Assembly: GCF_032268605.1 (NCBI RefSeq)
Contig: NZ_CP130318.1
Coordinates: 2,886,001 to 2,950,000, forward strand
Origin: Paenibacillus aurantius
Lineage (GTDB): Bacteria > Bacillota > Bacilli > Paenibacillales > NBRC-103111
Length of the DNA stretch: 64,000 nt
Direction of reading: 5' to 3'
Shown: in pieces, positions 49,505 through 58,711 of the stretch
Position numbering within the stretch: the stretch's first letter is position 1
Layout: each line of letters starts with the position of its first letter
Made by a program: the position numbers and the translations under genes
Notes under the pieces: generated by a model
Seen by the model: only the letters and a program-made list of their open reading frames with translations
Database searches by the model: none
Told to the model about the DNA's origin: nothing

Positions 49505-50473
49505 ATGAGAGAAAGCACGGCCCCCGAAGCTGTCCCCGTTCCCGTAAAACGAGGACGCGGAAGTTACCTGCGGCAGCTCGGGAGCGATGTGGCGAAGGAT
49601 TGGGATCTGTATATAGCGCTGATCCCCGGCATCGCCTTTCTATTATTATTCAAGTACGCCCCCATGTACGGAATCATCATCGCCTTTAAAGACTTCAACA
49701 TTTTTGACGGATTGGCGGCGAGCCCTTGGGTAGGATGGGAGCATTTTGAGAAATTGTTCTCGTCCGAGAGCTTCCTTCACGTCTTTCGGAACACGCTGGT
49801 TATCTCGGTGTACAAAATCTTGTTTCTGTTCCCGCTTCCGATTGTCATTGCCATTCTTCTCAACGAATTAAGAAACATGGCATTCAAGCGGACCGTTCAG
49901 ACGGTCATTTACCTGCCCCACTTTCTGTCCTGGGTTATCGTTAGCGGCTTGTTCCTCGATATGCTGTCGACCAACGGCGGGATCGTGAACAAAATCATCG
50001 TCGCCCTGGGAGGGGAGCCCATCCGGTTCTTCCTTGACAACAGTATCTTCCGGACGGTGCTGGTTTCGTCTGCCGGCTGGAAGGAGACGGGCTGGAACAC
50101 CATCATCTACCTGGCTGCTTTGGCGGGGATCGACCCCGGCTTGTACGAAGCGGCCCGGATCGACGGAGCGAACAAGTGGAAGCAAATCATCCATATCACC
50201 CTGCCGGGTCTCATCCCGATCATTCTTCTTATGTTCATCCTGAGACTGGGCTCCGTCCTGGAGGCGGGAACGGAGCAGATCCTCGTCATGTACAACCCGA
50301 GCGTTTACAACGTAGCGGACGTCATCGGGACCTACGTGTACCGGATCGGCCTCGGCGAACAGAACTACAGCTTCACGACGGCTGTCGGCGTCTTTGAATC
50401 GGTGGTCGCCTTCATTCTGATTCTGTCCGGCAACGCCTTGGCCCGTAAGTTTTTCGGCCGGGGCATCTGGTAG
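49505..50473 (+). CDS. Sugar ABC transporter permease, LplB-like (set 2)
   Basis: 322 residues. After a basic, Pro-rich N-terminus comes YIALIPGIAFLLLFKYAPMYGIIIAFKDFN, typical of LplB, with six helices and the coupling motif EAARIDGANKWKQIIHITLPG. It pairs with the permease encoded next. GGAAGGAGG precedes ATG 49505. The operon has its own terminator-bounded unit (49.5-53.1 kb) and an upstream inverted repeat. The transported sugar is unknown; a shared ATPase from elsewhere is expected. Confidence 0.92.
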   Translation: MRESTAPEAVPVPVKRGRGSYLRQLGSDVAKDWDLYIALIPGIAFLLLFKYAPMYGIIIAFKDFNIFDGLAASPWVGWEHFEKLFSSESFLHVFRNTLVISVYKILFLFPLPIVIAILLNELRNMAFKRTVQTVIYLPHFLSWVIVSGLFLDMLSTNGGIVNKIIVALGGEPIRFFLDNSIFRTVLVSSAGWKETGWNTIIYLAALAGIDPGLYEAARIDGANKWKQIIHITLPGLIPIILLMFILRLGSVLEAGTEQILVMYNPSVYNVADVIGTYVYRIGLGEQNYSFTTAVGVFESVVAFILILSGNALARKFFGRGIW

Positions 50474-50491
50474 GGAGTAGGAGGGAGTCAT

Positions 50492-51403
50492 ATGAAAAAC
50501 AGCCCGGCAGCAAAGCCTGCCAAAAGTCAAGCCATTCGTTCCTCCGTTGGAGAGAAGCTCTTTCAAGCGATCAATATCGTCATCTTTGTTCTGCTCGGCC
50601 TTACGACCGTTTTCCCGTTTCTTAACTTGATTGCCAAGTCGTTCTCGAGTGAAGCGGCCGTCGTCTCCGGCATGGTTACGCTGTTCCCGATCGACTTCCA
50701 GGTCGGAACCTACAAATACGTAGCGAGCAGCTCGATGTTTCTGAATGCCTTTATGGTCTCGGTTACGGTCACGGTCATCGGTTCGTTCCTGGCTTTGTTC
50801 ATGACCACGCTGGCCGCGTATCCGCTGTCCAAGCCGAGGCTCAGAGGCCGCAAATTTTTCATCCTGATGTATTTGTTTACGATGCTGTTTAGCGGGGGAC
50901 TGATTCCGACTTACCTGCTGATCCACTCCCTTGGCCTGATCGATAAGCTTCCGGTGCTGTTCCTGCCGTTTATGATCAGCGTCTACAACATGCTCATCAT
51001 CAAGAGCTATTTCGAAAGTCTGCCGGAAGGGCTGGAGGAGTCGGCCAAAATCGACGGAGCGAGCAACATGACCATTCTCGTGCGGATCGTTCTTCCGTTG
51101 TCGCTTCCGGTGCTTGCCACGATCACCTTGTTCTATGCGGTGCAGTTCTGGAACGATTACTTCACCTCGCTCCTGTACATCAACTCGTCGTCCTTGAAGC
51201 CGCTGCAGCTTTACTTGAAAGAGCTGTTCGTTTCGTCAACGGATACCTTCCTGAGGGATAACGTGGAAGCCAACTTGAACGTGTCGCCCCAGTCCATCCA
51301 GGCGGCTTCCATCATGCTGGCCACCCTGCCGATTCTGCTCGTGTATCCGTTTCTACAGAAATATTTCGTCAAAGGGGTTCTGATCGGTTCCGTGAAGGGC
51401 TGA
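50492..51403 (+). CDS. Sugar ABC transporter permease, YtcP-like (set 2)
   Basis: 303 residues with six predicted helices. Typical pieces are INIVIFVLLGLTTVFPFLN, LFTMLFSGGLIPTYLLIHSLGLID, the coupling helix ESAKIDGASNMTILVRIVLPL and the C-terminus FLQKYFVKGVLIGSVKG. It lies 18 bp after the LplB-like gene with GGAGTAGGAGGG upstream. It has an extra ~15 residues at the N-terminus compared with the set 1 protein. The binding-protein gene follows after ~100 bp. Confidence 0.92.
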   Translation: MKNSPAAKPAKSQAIRSSVGEKLFQAINIVIFVLLGLTTVFPFLNLIAKSFSSEAAVVSGMVTLFPIDFQVGTYKYVASSSMFLNAFMVSVTVTVIGSFLALFMTTLAAYPLSKPRLRGRKFFILMYLFTMLFSGGLIPTYLLIHSLGLIDKLPVLFLPFMISVYNMLIIKSYFESLPEGLEESAKIDGASNMTILVRIVLPLSLPVLATITLFYAVQFWNDYFTSLLYINSSSLKPLQLYLKELFVSSTDTFLRDNVEANLNVSPQSIQAASIMLATLPILLVYPFLQKYFVKGVLIGSVKG

Positions 51404-51504
51404 TCGGGAAGGGAACTCTCGCAAGGAGGTGAAGGAATCCGGAAGGACGAGAGCATCACCAGAAGCAAGACAACTTGTAGGGCTATTATAAGGGAGGTTC
51501 ATCC

Positions 51505-53025
51505 ATGTTAAAAAAATCGATTGCTGTTCTGTCCATCTCGGCCATGACGGCGGCTCTTACCGCTTGTGGTGGAGGGGGCGGTTCCGCCTCCGGGACGAAT
51601 GCCCCGTCCGCATCCCCCGGAGCGACGGCCGGCGCTTCCAAGCCAAAACCGGAATTCAAAGCACTTATGCAGTACGGCCGGTTTGACCCGAACGAGCAGG
51701 TGGTCGCCAAGCTGCTCAACGAAAAAACCGGATATAAGGTCACCTACGACATGCTGCCGGTGGAGAACCCGGACGACAAGCTGAACCTGCTCATGGCGAA
51801 CAAAGAGAAATATTCCTTCATGATCCTGTCCGCCACCCAGTACTCCAAGCTGGCCGCCTCCGGCGCCCTCGAGCCGATTGACGAGCTGGTCAACAAGTAC
51901 GGTACGAACCTGAAGAACGTCATTTCCCAGAACTCCTGGAACGGAGCCAAGCTGAACGGCAAAATATTCGGCATTCCGCAAACCGGCTCCGGTACGGTCG
52001 TCAACTCCTCTCTTGTGATCCGTCAGGACTGGATGGATGAGCTCGGCCTGAAGATGCCGACCACCCGGGATGAGCTGTATAACGTCATGAAGACGATCAA
52101 GGAAAAGAAGAACGTGATGGCGTTGTCGGGCGGCAAGAGCCCGCTCGCTCCTGAAATTCTGCCGACCTTCGGCCTCCCCATGACGACGGCCGCCCTCGGC
52201 TGGGAGGAAGTCAACGGCAAGCTCGTGAATGCCGTCGAGAACCCGAACATGAAGAAATACCTCGAGTTCATGCGCAAGCTGTACTCCGAGAAGCTGATCG
52301 ACCAGGAGTGGTCGCTGAACCAGTCGAACAAGGTCATTGAGAACTTCACAAGCGGCAAAGCCGCTATGATGTCCATGGGCTACTTCAACGCGCCTACGGT
52401 GAAGACGGCGCTGGAGAAGAATACCCCTACCGCCAAGATCGGCACGGTGCCTTATCTGAAGGGCGACGATGGCAAGGTTCGGGTAGTTGGAACCGCGGGC
52501 ATCAGCTTCTATGTAGGCATTCCGAAGTGGGCCGAGAACAAGGAAGAGATCATCAAATACTTGGATCTCAAGCTCGATAAGGACATCCACAAGGAAGCGA
52601 CGATCGGGAAAGAGGGCGTTCACCATAAAGTGGAGAACGGCAACTACATTCCGATTCTTCCGAAGTTCACAGAGGATTACAACGATGCCTCCGGTTTCCT
52701 GACCGGTGTCGATGAGAAGAACTATCCGATCTACTGGCAGGCCAGGGTGCGCAAGGATCCCGTTCTGTTCAGCGCGTTTGAGAGCAACCAAGCGAATGCC
52801 AAAGGCAGCGCCGTATTGGATCCTCTTTCTTTCGCCCCTCCTTTGGAAGCGGTCGGAAAATACAACCAGAAGCTTAACAAGCTGGTCGAGGATACGTTCC
52901 TTAAGTACATTACGGGAGCCGAGCCTCTGGAGAATTACGATAAGTTCCTCGCCCAATGGAAAGCGGACGGCGGGGACGAGATGACGAAGGCTGTCAATGA
53001 ATGGTATGCTAGTACCAAGAAGTAG
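51505..53025 (+). CDS. Sugar-binding lipoprotein (set 2)
   Basis: 506 residues. Signal with lipobox LTAC (Cys near 21), followed by a Gly/Ser/Pro linker. The mature part is a family 1 binding protein (DEWMDELGLKMPTTRDELYNV-like helix near 180 is a hallmark of LipO-type proteins) but lacks the DPDGxG calcium loop seen in the two other binding proteins here. It supplies the permeases encoded directly upstream. AAGGGAGG precedes ATG 51505; the ~100-bp gap before it could hold an additional promoter. A terminator follows at 53046. Confidence 0.9.
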   Translation: MLKKSIAVLSISAMTAALTACGGGGGSASGTNAPSASPGATAGASKPKPEFKALMQYGRFDPNEQVVAKLLNEKTGYKVTYDMLPVENPDDKLNLLMANKEKYSFMILSATQYSKLAASGALEPIDELVNKYGTNLKNVISQNSWNGAKLNGKIFGIPQTGSGTVVNSSLVIRQDWMDELGLKMPTTRDELYNVMKTIKEKKNVMALSGGKSPLAPEILPTFGLPMTTAALGWEEVNGKLVNAVENPNMKKYLEFMRKLYSEKLIDQEWSLNQSNKVIENFTSGKAAMMSMGYFNAPTVKTALEKNTPTAKIGTVPYLKGDDGKVRVVGTAGISFYVGIPKWAENKEEIIKYLDLKLDKDIHKEATIGKEGVHHKVENGNYIPILPKFTEDYNDASGFLTGVDEKNYPIYWQARVRKDPVLFSAFESNQANAKGSAVLDPLSFAPPLEAVGKYNQKLNKLVEDTFLKYITGAEPLENYDKFLAQWKADGGDEMTKAVNEWYASTKK

Positions 53026-53045
53026 AACCTGATTCTAGATCAGGC

Positions 53046-53075
53046 ACCCCCGGGGCTTCGGTTCCGGGGGTTTTC
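53046..53075 (+). terminator. Terminator after the set 2 binding protein
   Basis: ACCCCCGG and CCGGGGGT pair around a 10-base loop and are followed by TTTT. The next gene starts only ~25 bp later, so partial read-through is likely. Confidence 0.75.
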
Positions 53076-53100
53076 CATCAGGAGAGGAGAACAGAGAAAT

Positions 53101-53943
53101 ATGATGAAGATTGGGTTTATCGATTATTTTCTGGACAATTGGCATTCCAAGATGTACCCGGGCTGGATTGACGAGGCGACCAACGGGGAGATGAAAGTCA
53201 CCCATGCCTTTGCCTTGAGCGAGAAGGAAGGGATGAAGCCGAACGCGGAGTGGTGCCGGGAGAAGGGCATCGAGCTGCTCGGTTCCATTGAAGCGGTCAT
53301 CGAAGCGTGCGATGCGCTGGTCGTGCTGTCGCCGAACAACCCCGAATACCATGAAGAGCTGGCCCGGCTTCCGCTTCAGTCCGGTAAGCCGGTGTACATA
53401 GACAAAACCTTCGCTCCCGACCGGGAGACGGCGGTCCGCCTGTTCGAGCTGGCCGAGAAGCACGGAACCCCGATGTACTCTTCCTCCGCTCTGCGTTATG
53501 CGGCCGAATATGCGGATGTGGAGAAAGCCGGAATCGCCGCCATCAGCTGCTTTGGCGCGGGCAAGTTCGAGACCTACTCGATTCACCAGGTAGAGCCTAT
53601 TGTGCAGCTGATGGGAACGGAGGCCGAACGGGTCATGTGGACCGGTACGGATCAGTCGGAGTCCATGCTAATCGGCTTCTCCGGCGGCCGGCAGGCCGAA
53701 ATTCATCATTACGGCGATGACTGTCCGTTCGCCATGGCGCTTAAATACGATAACGGCAAGAACCGCATGCTGAAGATTGAATCGAACTTCTTCGGCGCCT
53801 TTATCCAGGGCCTCACCGAGTTTTTCCGGACCCGGGAAGTGAAGCTTGATAAGCAAGAGACGATTGCCATCGCGGCTATTCTGGAAAATGGCCGTAAGGC
53901 GAAGGAGACTCCTTACCAATGGGTGGAGCTTCCGAAGAAGTAA
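53101..53943 (+). CDS. Gfo/Idh/MocA-like oxidoreductase, short form
   Basis: 280 residues, shorter than the usual ~340-380. The N-terminus (IGFIDYFLDNWHSKMYPGW) lacks the usual GxGxxG dinucleotide motif, but the rest follows the family: ALVVLSPNNPEYHEELA and KPVYIDKTFAPD, where the conserved EKP has become DKT. The C-terminal part carries HHYGDDCPFAM. NAD(P) binding is therefore doubtful or non-standard; it may be a degenerate sugar dehydrogenase or act on a sugar derivative. It follows the set 2 ABC genes and probably shares their transcript by read-through. A bidirectional terminator lies beyond it. Confidence 0.65.
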   Translation: MMKIGFIDYFLDNWHSKMYPGWIDEATNGEMKVTHAFALSEKEGMKPNAEWCREKGIELLGSIEAVIEACDALVVLSPNNPEYHEELARLPLQSGKPVYIDKTFAPDRETAVRLFELAEKHGTPMYSSSALRYAAEYADVEKAGIAAISCFGAGKFETYSIHQVEPIVQLMGTEAERVMWTGTDQSESMLIGFSGGRQAEIHHYGDDCPFAMALKYDNGKNRMLKIESNFFGAFIQGLTEFFRTREVKLDKQETIAIAAILENGRKAKETPYQWVELPKK

Positions 53944-54002
53944 TTTGTTCTTCCCGCTAAACGTAGGCAGAAGCAAGCCATCCTAAAGCCAGCCAATATC
54001 AA

Positions 54003-54045
54003 AAAAAGCATCCCGGTCCTTCTTTCGAAGGCCGGGATGCTTTTT
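54003..54045. terminator. Bidirectional terminator between convergent genes
   Basis: AAAAAGCATCCCGG and CCGGGATGCTTTTT form a long stem with a paired CTTC/GAAG extension. A-rich and T-rich flanks allow termination on both strands, for the oxidoreductase gene and the secreted glycosidase gene. Confidence 0.85.
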
Positions 54046-54086
54046 CGTTCGGCAGGGGAGAAAGGAGACTTACGGCCTGGGGCCGG

Positions 54087-57000
54087 TTATTCTTCGCTCT
54101 GCTTCGCTTTATGATCGTTGAAAACTTTCACTTTCAGCTCCGTCTGCTTGTCACGGTAGACGGCGGTAATGGTTGCCGTTCCCGGCTTCACGGCCGTTAT
54201 GTTGCCGCTGCTATCAACGGAAGCGACCTTGGCCAGAGAGGAGGAGTAGGCCGGACCGGTGGTGATCCGTTCCTCTACGCCATCCGAGTAGACCGCGGTG
54301 AGCGGCGCTTGGACCGTCTCGCCTTGAACGAGGCTGATTTTCTCCGACTCGTAAGTGAGAAGGGTCAGCTCGGCGACCGTTACCACAGCTTTGGCCGTCT
54401 GGCCTTCGTAGGTCACGGTGATTTCCGCCGTTCCCGCTTTCCTGGCGGTTACGACTCCATGCTCATCGACCGAAGCCACATCCGGCGTGCTTGAGGTATA
54501 CTGGACCCCCTCTGTGACGGTTCTTTTCGATTCATCCGAATATACCGCTTCGGCTACGGTTTGGTGCTGATCGCCTTTGACGAGGCGGTACGCGGAGGAA
54601 TCCAGCGAGAGGCCCGTCAGAACGGGAGCGGTTCGGGTAATGGTGACGGCTTTCTCATTCGTCTTCAAGCCGTCAACATAGACAGCGATCCGGACGGTGT
54701 TCTCCCCCAGGCTCAATTCGGCGGCACCGGTGAAGTCGCCGTTTGACTGGACGGCAGCCGAACCCCCGTTAATCTTGACTTCAACTTTGCCTCCAGCTCC
54801 CAGCACCTCCACATTTCCTTGAATGGGGAGACTCTTAAGCGGAGTCGAGGTGTGGTCGAGCGCAAGCCAGCCCCGCAGGAGAGCCGCCCTGACGTCGTCA
54901 CCGGCCTTGTAGGTCCGGGCTACCAGCTGTCTCTTCGTTCGCACCCCGGAGGCATCCAAGGCGGAGACAACGAGACCGCCGGTCGGAATAAGGCTATTGT
55001 TCGGCGACGGGTTCGTCCAGTTCCAGGTTAGCGCCTGGGTCTGGTTCACCACCTGGGTCACCTTGCCCTTGCCGTCGACGACCGCTTCCACCCCGAACTT
55101 ATTGGTTGCCGTCGACTGGCCGAACGAATCGGTAAACACATTCAGGTTGTTCTCGTTCCGGCTGACGTTATGCTCGTCCCCTTCGAGGAAGGCCTCCGGA
55201 CTGCCGGGAACGCTCAGGCCAAGCTGATAATCCTTTACATAGACCTCGTCATGCAGGGAGGCCTTGATCACCGGCCAGTTAACCTGGGAATAATCGAACA
55301 GCATCAAACCGTTGGATTGGGCGAGCCCCGTCTGGAAAACCGACCGCTGAAGCGCCGGGTCCTGGATGTTGGCAAGCGCGATGCTCGCGTACATCGGAAT
55401 CTTGCCGTCCGTCACGATGTTGCCCAGGGTAATGTATTTCTCAATCTCCTTCTGGGTCGTCTGGTACGTGCCGATCATCAGGAAATCCAGGTCATTCGCG
55501 TACCCGGTCTTCGCATAGGAGTCGGTGTACAGGTCGTCCGAAGGGAAATTCAGGCGGTCATCGTAGCGGAAGGTGGGGCTTCCCCAATGGACGCCGTTTA
55601 AATAATAGGATTCAAACCAGGACCCGACATAGGCGGACATCTGAATCTTCTTGCCCTTCTGGTCCGTATACGTGTTCGTCAAGGCACGAACCTCATCGAA
55701 GAACGACTTGATAATAAGGGAACGGAATTCCCACCAGTCGTTGATCAGCGGTCCGTACTGCCGCGCATTGTCCACGTAGGTGTACACATCGGCCGGCCAG
55801 TGCGTAAGCGTCTTCCCTTTGGCGGCCAGGAAGGCTTCGAACTTGGCTCGCGTCACCTCGCTGAAATCCGCGGTTTCGTTGTCGTAACGGGCGCGGTCCA
55901 GCACAATGCCGTCCACGTCATAGTTCTTGATGACCTCTTCGAGGTTCTTCAGCTCGAAGGACCGGACATCGTCGTTAGCCGGATTGACGAAAGCGACGAG
56001 CGATTTGCCGGTTTTGTAGTATTGGCTGTCCCGCAAGCGGAGAATTTTCCCGCCGTCCTCCGGACGGAACACGCGTTCTTCCCAATCCAGATGGTCATTG
56101 AGCAGGGCATATTCATTATGGGCGGGTGAGCCTTCGGCAAAGACATTGAACGAAGCGTGGATTTTGATCCCCAGCTGATGACCGGAGGTCACGAACTCCT
56201 GCAGCATATCCAGATTAGGGTTGGCGCCGGCCCGGGTGGGGGCGGTCATCTGGGAAATGTGAGGACGGCCGGTCAGGTCATTCTTCTTGTAATTGGCAAA
56301 GCCCTCCACGCCTTTGACGTCCAAGGCGACCGCCGTCACTCCGGCGTCCTTGGCCTTCATCAGCATGTTCTTGACGTCCTCCGGTGTCTGCAGCTTGAAG
56401 ATATTCGTCCCCTGGTCTACCCAGAGCACCACTTCCTTGGGGGCGTCCGTCTGCTTCTTGTAGAACACGACGAGCGACTTCCGGTCGGTTTCCGTCCCGT
56501 TCTTGAGCACCGCCACGTCCACGTAGTTGACGCTCTCCTGCAGGCCGACCGTGGTGTGGAAGGTGCCGTCCGCCTGCAAGGAAACCAGACTGTCCTTGAC
56601 TTGAACGGAATAGGAAGCCGCCGGATCCAGATTTTCCACCTTGCCGGTTACCCCAACCGAAGGCGAGGTGACCGTACTCCAGGCGTCGTTGTCCAGCTTC
56701 AGCCGGGCTTTCAGGCCTTGGCCAGTCATAAGATCGGTCACCGGAACGACCTGATCGTTCTTGCGGAGCTTGATGGCGTCGCCGACTTTAAAGTTTTTGG
56801 CAAGGTACTGCTTATAGGTTTTATTTGCCCAGCTGTCGTCGTTCGCCACGAGAATATAGCCTCCCGGGGGAAGCGCCAGGTCCGTCGGGCCGGTCCAGAC
56901 CGGTACCCCGCCGTTAACGGACGGATTGACGACCCGGGTGACCCGGGAGGTGGAATCGACGACGACTGCCACCGAGGTTTTGCCGACGGTAATCTGCGGG

Positions 57001-57287
57001 GCATATTCGGTTGTGAACAGGGCGAGGTAATCCGTTACGCCGGTCATGTCTTCATCGACGGCGTTGATTTGCTTCCTCGGCCCTTCAATCTCGACGGTAA
57101 CGTCGGCCGGGGCCGCCTCCACTTCTATGTAATCGTCGGCGGAGATGGAGGACGAGGGGGAGAGAGCGGCAGCTTGCGAGGCAGTGGTGCCGGAATCGGC
57201 GGCCCATGCCCCAGCTGGCCATAAAGAAGCCAACAAGGTAACCAATAAGGGAAATCGAAGCCATTTCGCTTTACTCAAGGAAATCAT
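54087..57287 (-). CDS. Secreted GHL10-type glycoside hydrolase with duplicated flanking domain and BIG2 repeats
   Basis: 1066 residues. A Sec signal peptide (about 1-29, cleavage after AWA) is followed by a small domain near 75-180 (VTRVVNPSVNG, PPGGYILVANDD, FKVGDAIKL). A catalytic region at ~290-700 matches GHL10-type proteins: LWVDQGTNIFKL, VTAVALDVKGVEGF, NYDVDGIVLDRARYDN and MIGTYQTTQKE, with Asp/Glu candidates in DGIVLDR. A second copy of the small domain lies near 735-830 (VTQVVNQTQA, PTGGLVVSALDA, YKAGDDVRA). Two BIG2-type Ig domains end the protein. It probably cleaves an extracellular or cell-wall polysaccharide. It is the second gene on the minus strand after the Gfo/Idh/MocA gene. 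Confidence 0.78.
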   Translation of the reverse strand: MISLSKAKWLRFPLLVTLLASLWPAGAWAADSGTTASQAAALSPSSSISADDYIEVEAAPADVTVEIEGPRKQINAVDEDMTGVTDYLALFTTEYAPQITVGKTSVAVVVDSTSRVTRVVNPSVNGGVPVWTGPTDLALPPGGYILVANDDSWANKTYKQYLAKNFKVGDAIKLRKNDQVVPVTDLMTGQGLKARLKLDNDAWSTVTSPSVGVTGKVENLDPAASYSVQVKDSLVSLQADGTFHTTVGLQESVNYVDVAVLKNGTETDRKSLVVFYKKQTDAPKEVVLWVDQGTNIFKLQTPEDVKNMLMKAKDAGVTAVALDVKGVEGFANYKKNDLTGRPHISQMTAPTRAGANPNLDMLQEFVTSGHQLGIKIHASFNVFAEGSPAHNEYALLNDHLDWEERVFRPEDGGKILRLRDSQYYKTGKSLVAFVNPANDDVRSFELKNLEEVIKNYDVDGIVLDRARYDNETADFSEVTRAKFEAFLAAKGKTLTHWPADVYTYVDNARQYGPLINDWWEFRSLIIKSFFDEVRALTNTYTDQKGKKIQMSAYVGSWFESYYLNGVHWGSPTFRYDDRLNFPSDDLYTDSYAKTGYANDLDFLMIGTYQTTQKEIEKYITLGNIVTDGKIPMYASIALANIQDPALQRSVFQTGLAQSNGLMLFDYSQVNWPVIKASLHDEVYVKDYQLGLSVPGSPEAFLEGDEHNVSRNENNLNVFTDSFGQSTATNKFGVEAVVDGKGKVTQVVNQTQALTWNWTNPSPNNSLIPTGGLVVSALDASGVRTKRQLVARTYKAGDDVRAALLRGWLALDHTSTPLKSLPIQGNVEVLGAGGKVEVKINGGSAAVQSNGDFTGAAELSLGENTVRIAVYVDGLKTNEKAVTITRTAPVLTGLSLDSSAYRLVKGDQHQTVAEAVYSDESKRTVTEGVQYTSSTPDVASVDEHGVVTARKAGTAEITVTYEGQTAKAVVTVAELTLLTYESEKISLVQGETVQAPLTAVYSDGVEERITTGPAYSSSLAKVASVDSSGNITAVKPGTATITAVYRDKQTELKVKVFNDHKAKQSEE

Positions 57288-57320
57288 CCTTTCGTATGGG
57301 TTAGCTGCGGTGATTCCAGA

Positions 57321-58388
57321 TTAGAAGTGGATTTCTTTCTGTTTTTCGGCCGATTCGTAAATGCCGCACAAGATCTTCATCATCTCGACGCCGTCTTCGA
57401 CGGGGGAGAGGGTTTCCGCCTTTCCTTGGCATACGCCGACGAAGGTGTTGATTTCGCTTTGGAAGCCGGCGATAAAATCGAAGGTCCGGTTGTTGATCTG
57501 GGGAGTCACGTTCAGGATCGTGTCGTGCTTCTCGGTGATGATGGTCAGCTCCGGCTCGAGCTCGACACCGCCTTTATCCCCATACAGTTTGACGGTCAGG
57601 CCGTCCTCCTTCGCATGCAGGGTAAAGCTGACGTCCACGAGGAGGGAAGCCCCGTTCTCGAATCGGATCAAGGCATTGGCCATGTCCTCCACCGTATTAA
57701 GGGACGCGTCGTAATCGGCGGCTTTGTAGTAGGACAGGTTCTTCACATTGGCCCGGTTGCCCAGCCGGTTGTAGGTATTGCCGGAGATCGTCTTGACCTT
57801 CGGGCGGCCCATCAAATACCAGCACAGGTCAATGACATGGACACCCACATCGATAAGCGGGCCGCCGCCCGAGCGCTCCACATCGGCGAACCATCCGCCC
57901 GGGTTCCCCAAACGGCGGATGCAGGAAGCTTTGGCATAGTAGATTTCCCCAAGCTCGTCATTCTCGACGAAGGTGCGCACAATCTCGGTGTTGGCCCCAT
58001 ACCGGCGCACGAACCCGACCTGAAGCGTCTTGCCCGAACGGCGGACCGCTTCCTCGACGGCCAGCGCTTCTTCCACCGTTTTGCATAAGGGTTTTTCGGT
58101 GAGGACGTGCTTCCCCGCCTCCAGGGCGGCGATGGAGATAGGCGCGTGGCTGTTGTTCCACGTACAAATGCTGACGGCGTCAATCTCCTTAAGCGTGAGC
58201 AGCTCCCGGTAATCGGTAAACACCCGGGGAATCCCGTACTGCTCGGCTTTGGCCGTGGCGCGTTCTTCGTTCAAATCACAGATGGCGTAGAGCTCCACCT
58301 CCGGATGATTCTGATAGGCTCGTAGATGGGCTGCGGAGATGGAGCCGGCTCCGATCACCGCAATGCGGACTTTTTCCAATGGGAACAC
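57321..58388 (-). CDS. Gfo/Idh/MocA-family oxidoreductase
   Basis: 355 residues, standard length. The Rossmann motif is IAVIGAGSISAAHLRAY, and the conserved catalytic lysine lies in VLTEKPLCKTVEEAL. The second domain has SGGGPLIDVGVHVIDLCWYLMG, with DxxxHxxD-type active-site residues. It should oxidise a sugar or inositol-like alcohol with NAD(P). It lies upstream of the secreted glycosidase gene on the same strand (33-bp gap), so the two are likely cotranscribed: one enzyme releases a sugar outside and this one processes it inside. Confidence 0.9.
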   Translation of the reverse strand: MFPLEKVRIAVIGAGSISAAHLRAYQNHPEVELYAICDLNEERATAKAEQYGIPRVFTDYRELLTLKEIDAVSICTWNNSHAPISIAALEAGKHVLTEKPLCKTVEEALAVEEAVRRSGKTLQVGFVRRYGANTEIVRTFVENDELGEIYYAKASCIRRLGNPGGWFADVERSGGGPLIDVGVHVIDLCWYLMGRPKVKTISGNTYNRLGNRANVKNLSYYKAADYDASLNTVEDMANALIRFENGASLLVDVSFTLHAKEDGLTVKLYGDKGGVELEPELTIITEKHDTILNVTPQINNRTFDFIAGFQSEINTFVGVCQGKAETLSPVEDGVEMMKILCGIYESAEKQKEIHF

Positions 58389-58434
58389 CTCGTTGAAAGA
58401 TTTAAGGGAATGGGAACGAGAAACGAACGACAGG

Positions 58435-58455
58435 GGATAGCCAAACCGGCTATCC
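58435..58455. promoter_or_regulatory. Perfect 8-bp inverted repeat upstream of the minus-strand operon
   Basis: GGATAGCC-AAACC-GGCTATCC lies ~47 bp before the start of the minus-strand oxidoreductase gene. It may be an operator or leader hairpin. Confidence 0.35.
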
Positions 58456-58658
58456 GGGTTAATCAGCTGTTATGGACAGGTCTTTACTCATCCATCATCT
58501 CCTTACGTCGGCATACAGGGCCAACCTCGCCCGGCTATCTTCATTGTAGTCCCGGGGCAGCGGGGGGACAGCGGAGGACCATGACTCTTTTTGGTACTTT
58601 AATAACCTTTGAGAGGGAGTCAGTCGACTTATCCGTCGATGGAAGCGGGAAAAGGCAT

Positions 58659-58664
58659 TATAAT
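58659..58664 (+). promoter_or_regulatory. -10 box upstream of the binding-protein gene at 58712
   Basis: TATAAT 48 bp before the GTG start. No TTGACA-like -35 is found at the right distance, which suggests activator dependence. Confidence 0.4.
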
Positions 58665-58711
58665 AGGAGGAAAAGCCTATAAGTCCTAATCAAAGGGGGA
58701 GAAACAAGCCC

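Larger units (their letters stand above)
58389..58711. other. Divergent promoter region
   Basis: No gene is seen. It holds the 58435-58455 hairpin on the side of the minus-strand operon and the 58659-58664 TATAAT on the side of the binding-protein gene. Confidence 0.5.

Noticed and set aside
51508-52956. Minus-strand open frame (about 482 codons) opposite the set 2 binding protein
   Set aside because: It is a shadow of the lipoprotein gene; Arg/Leu/Val-rich with no recognisable fold.
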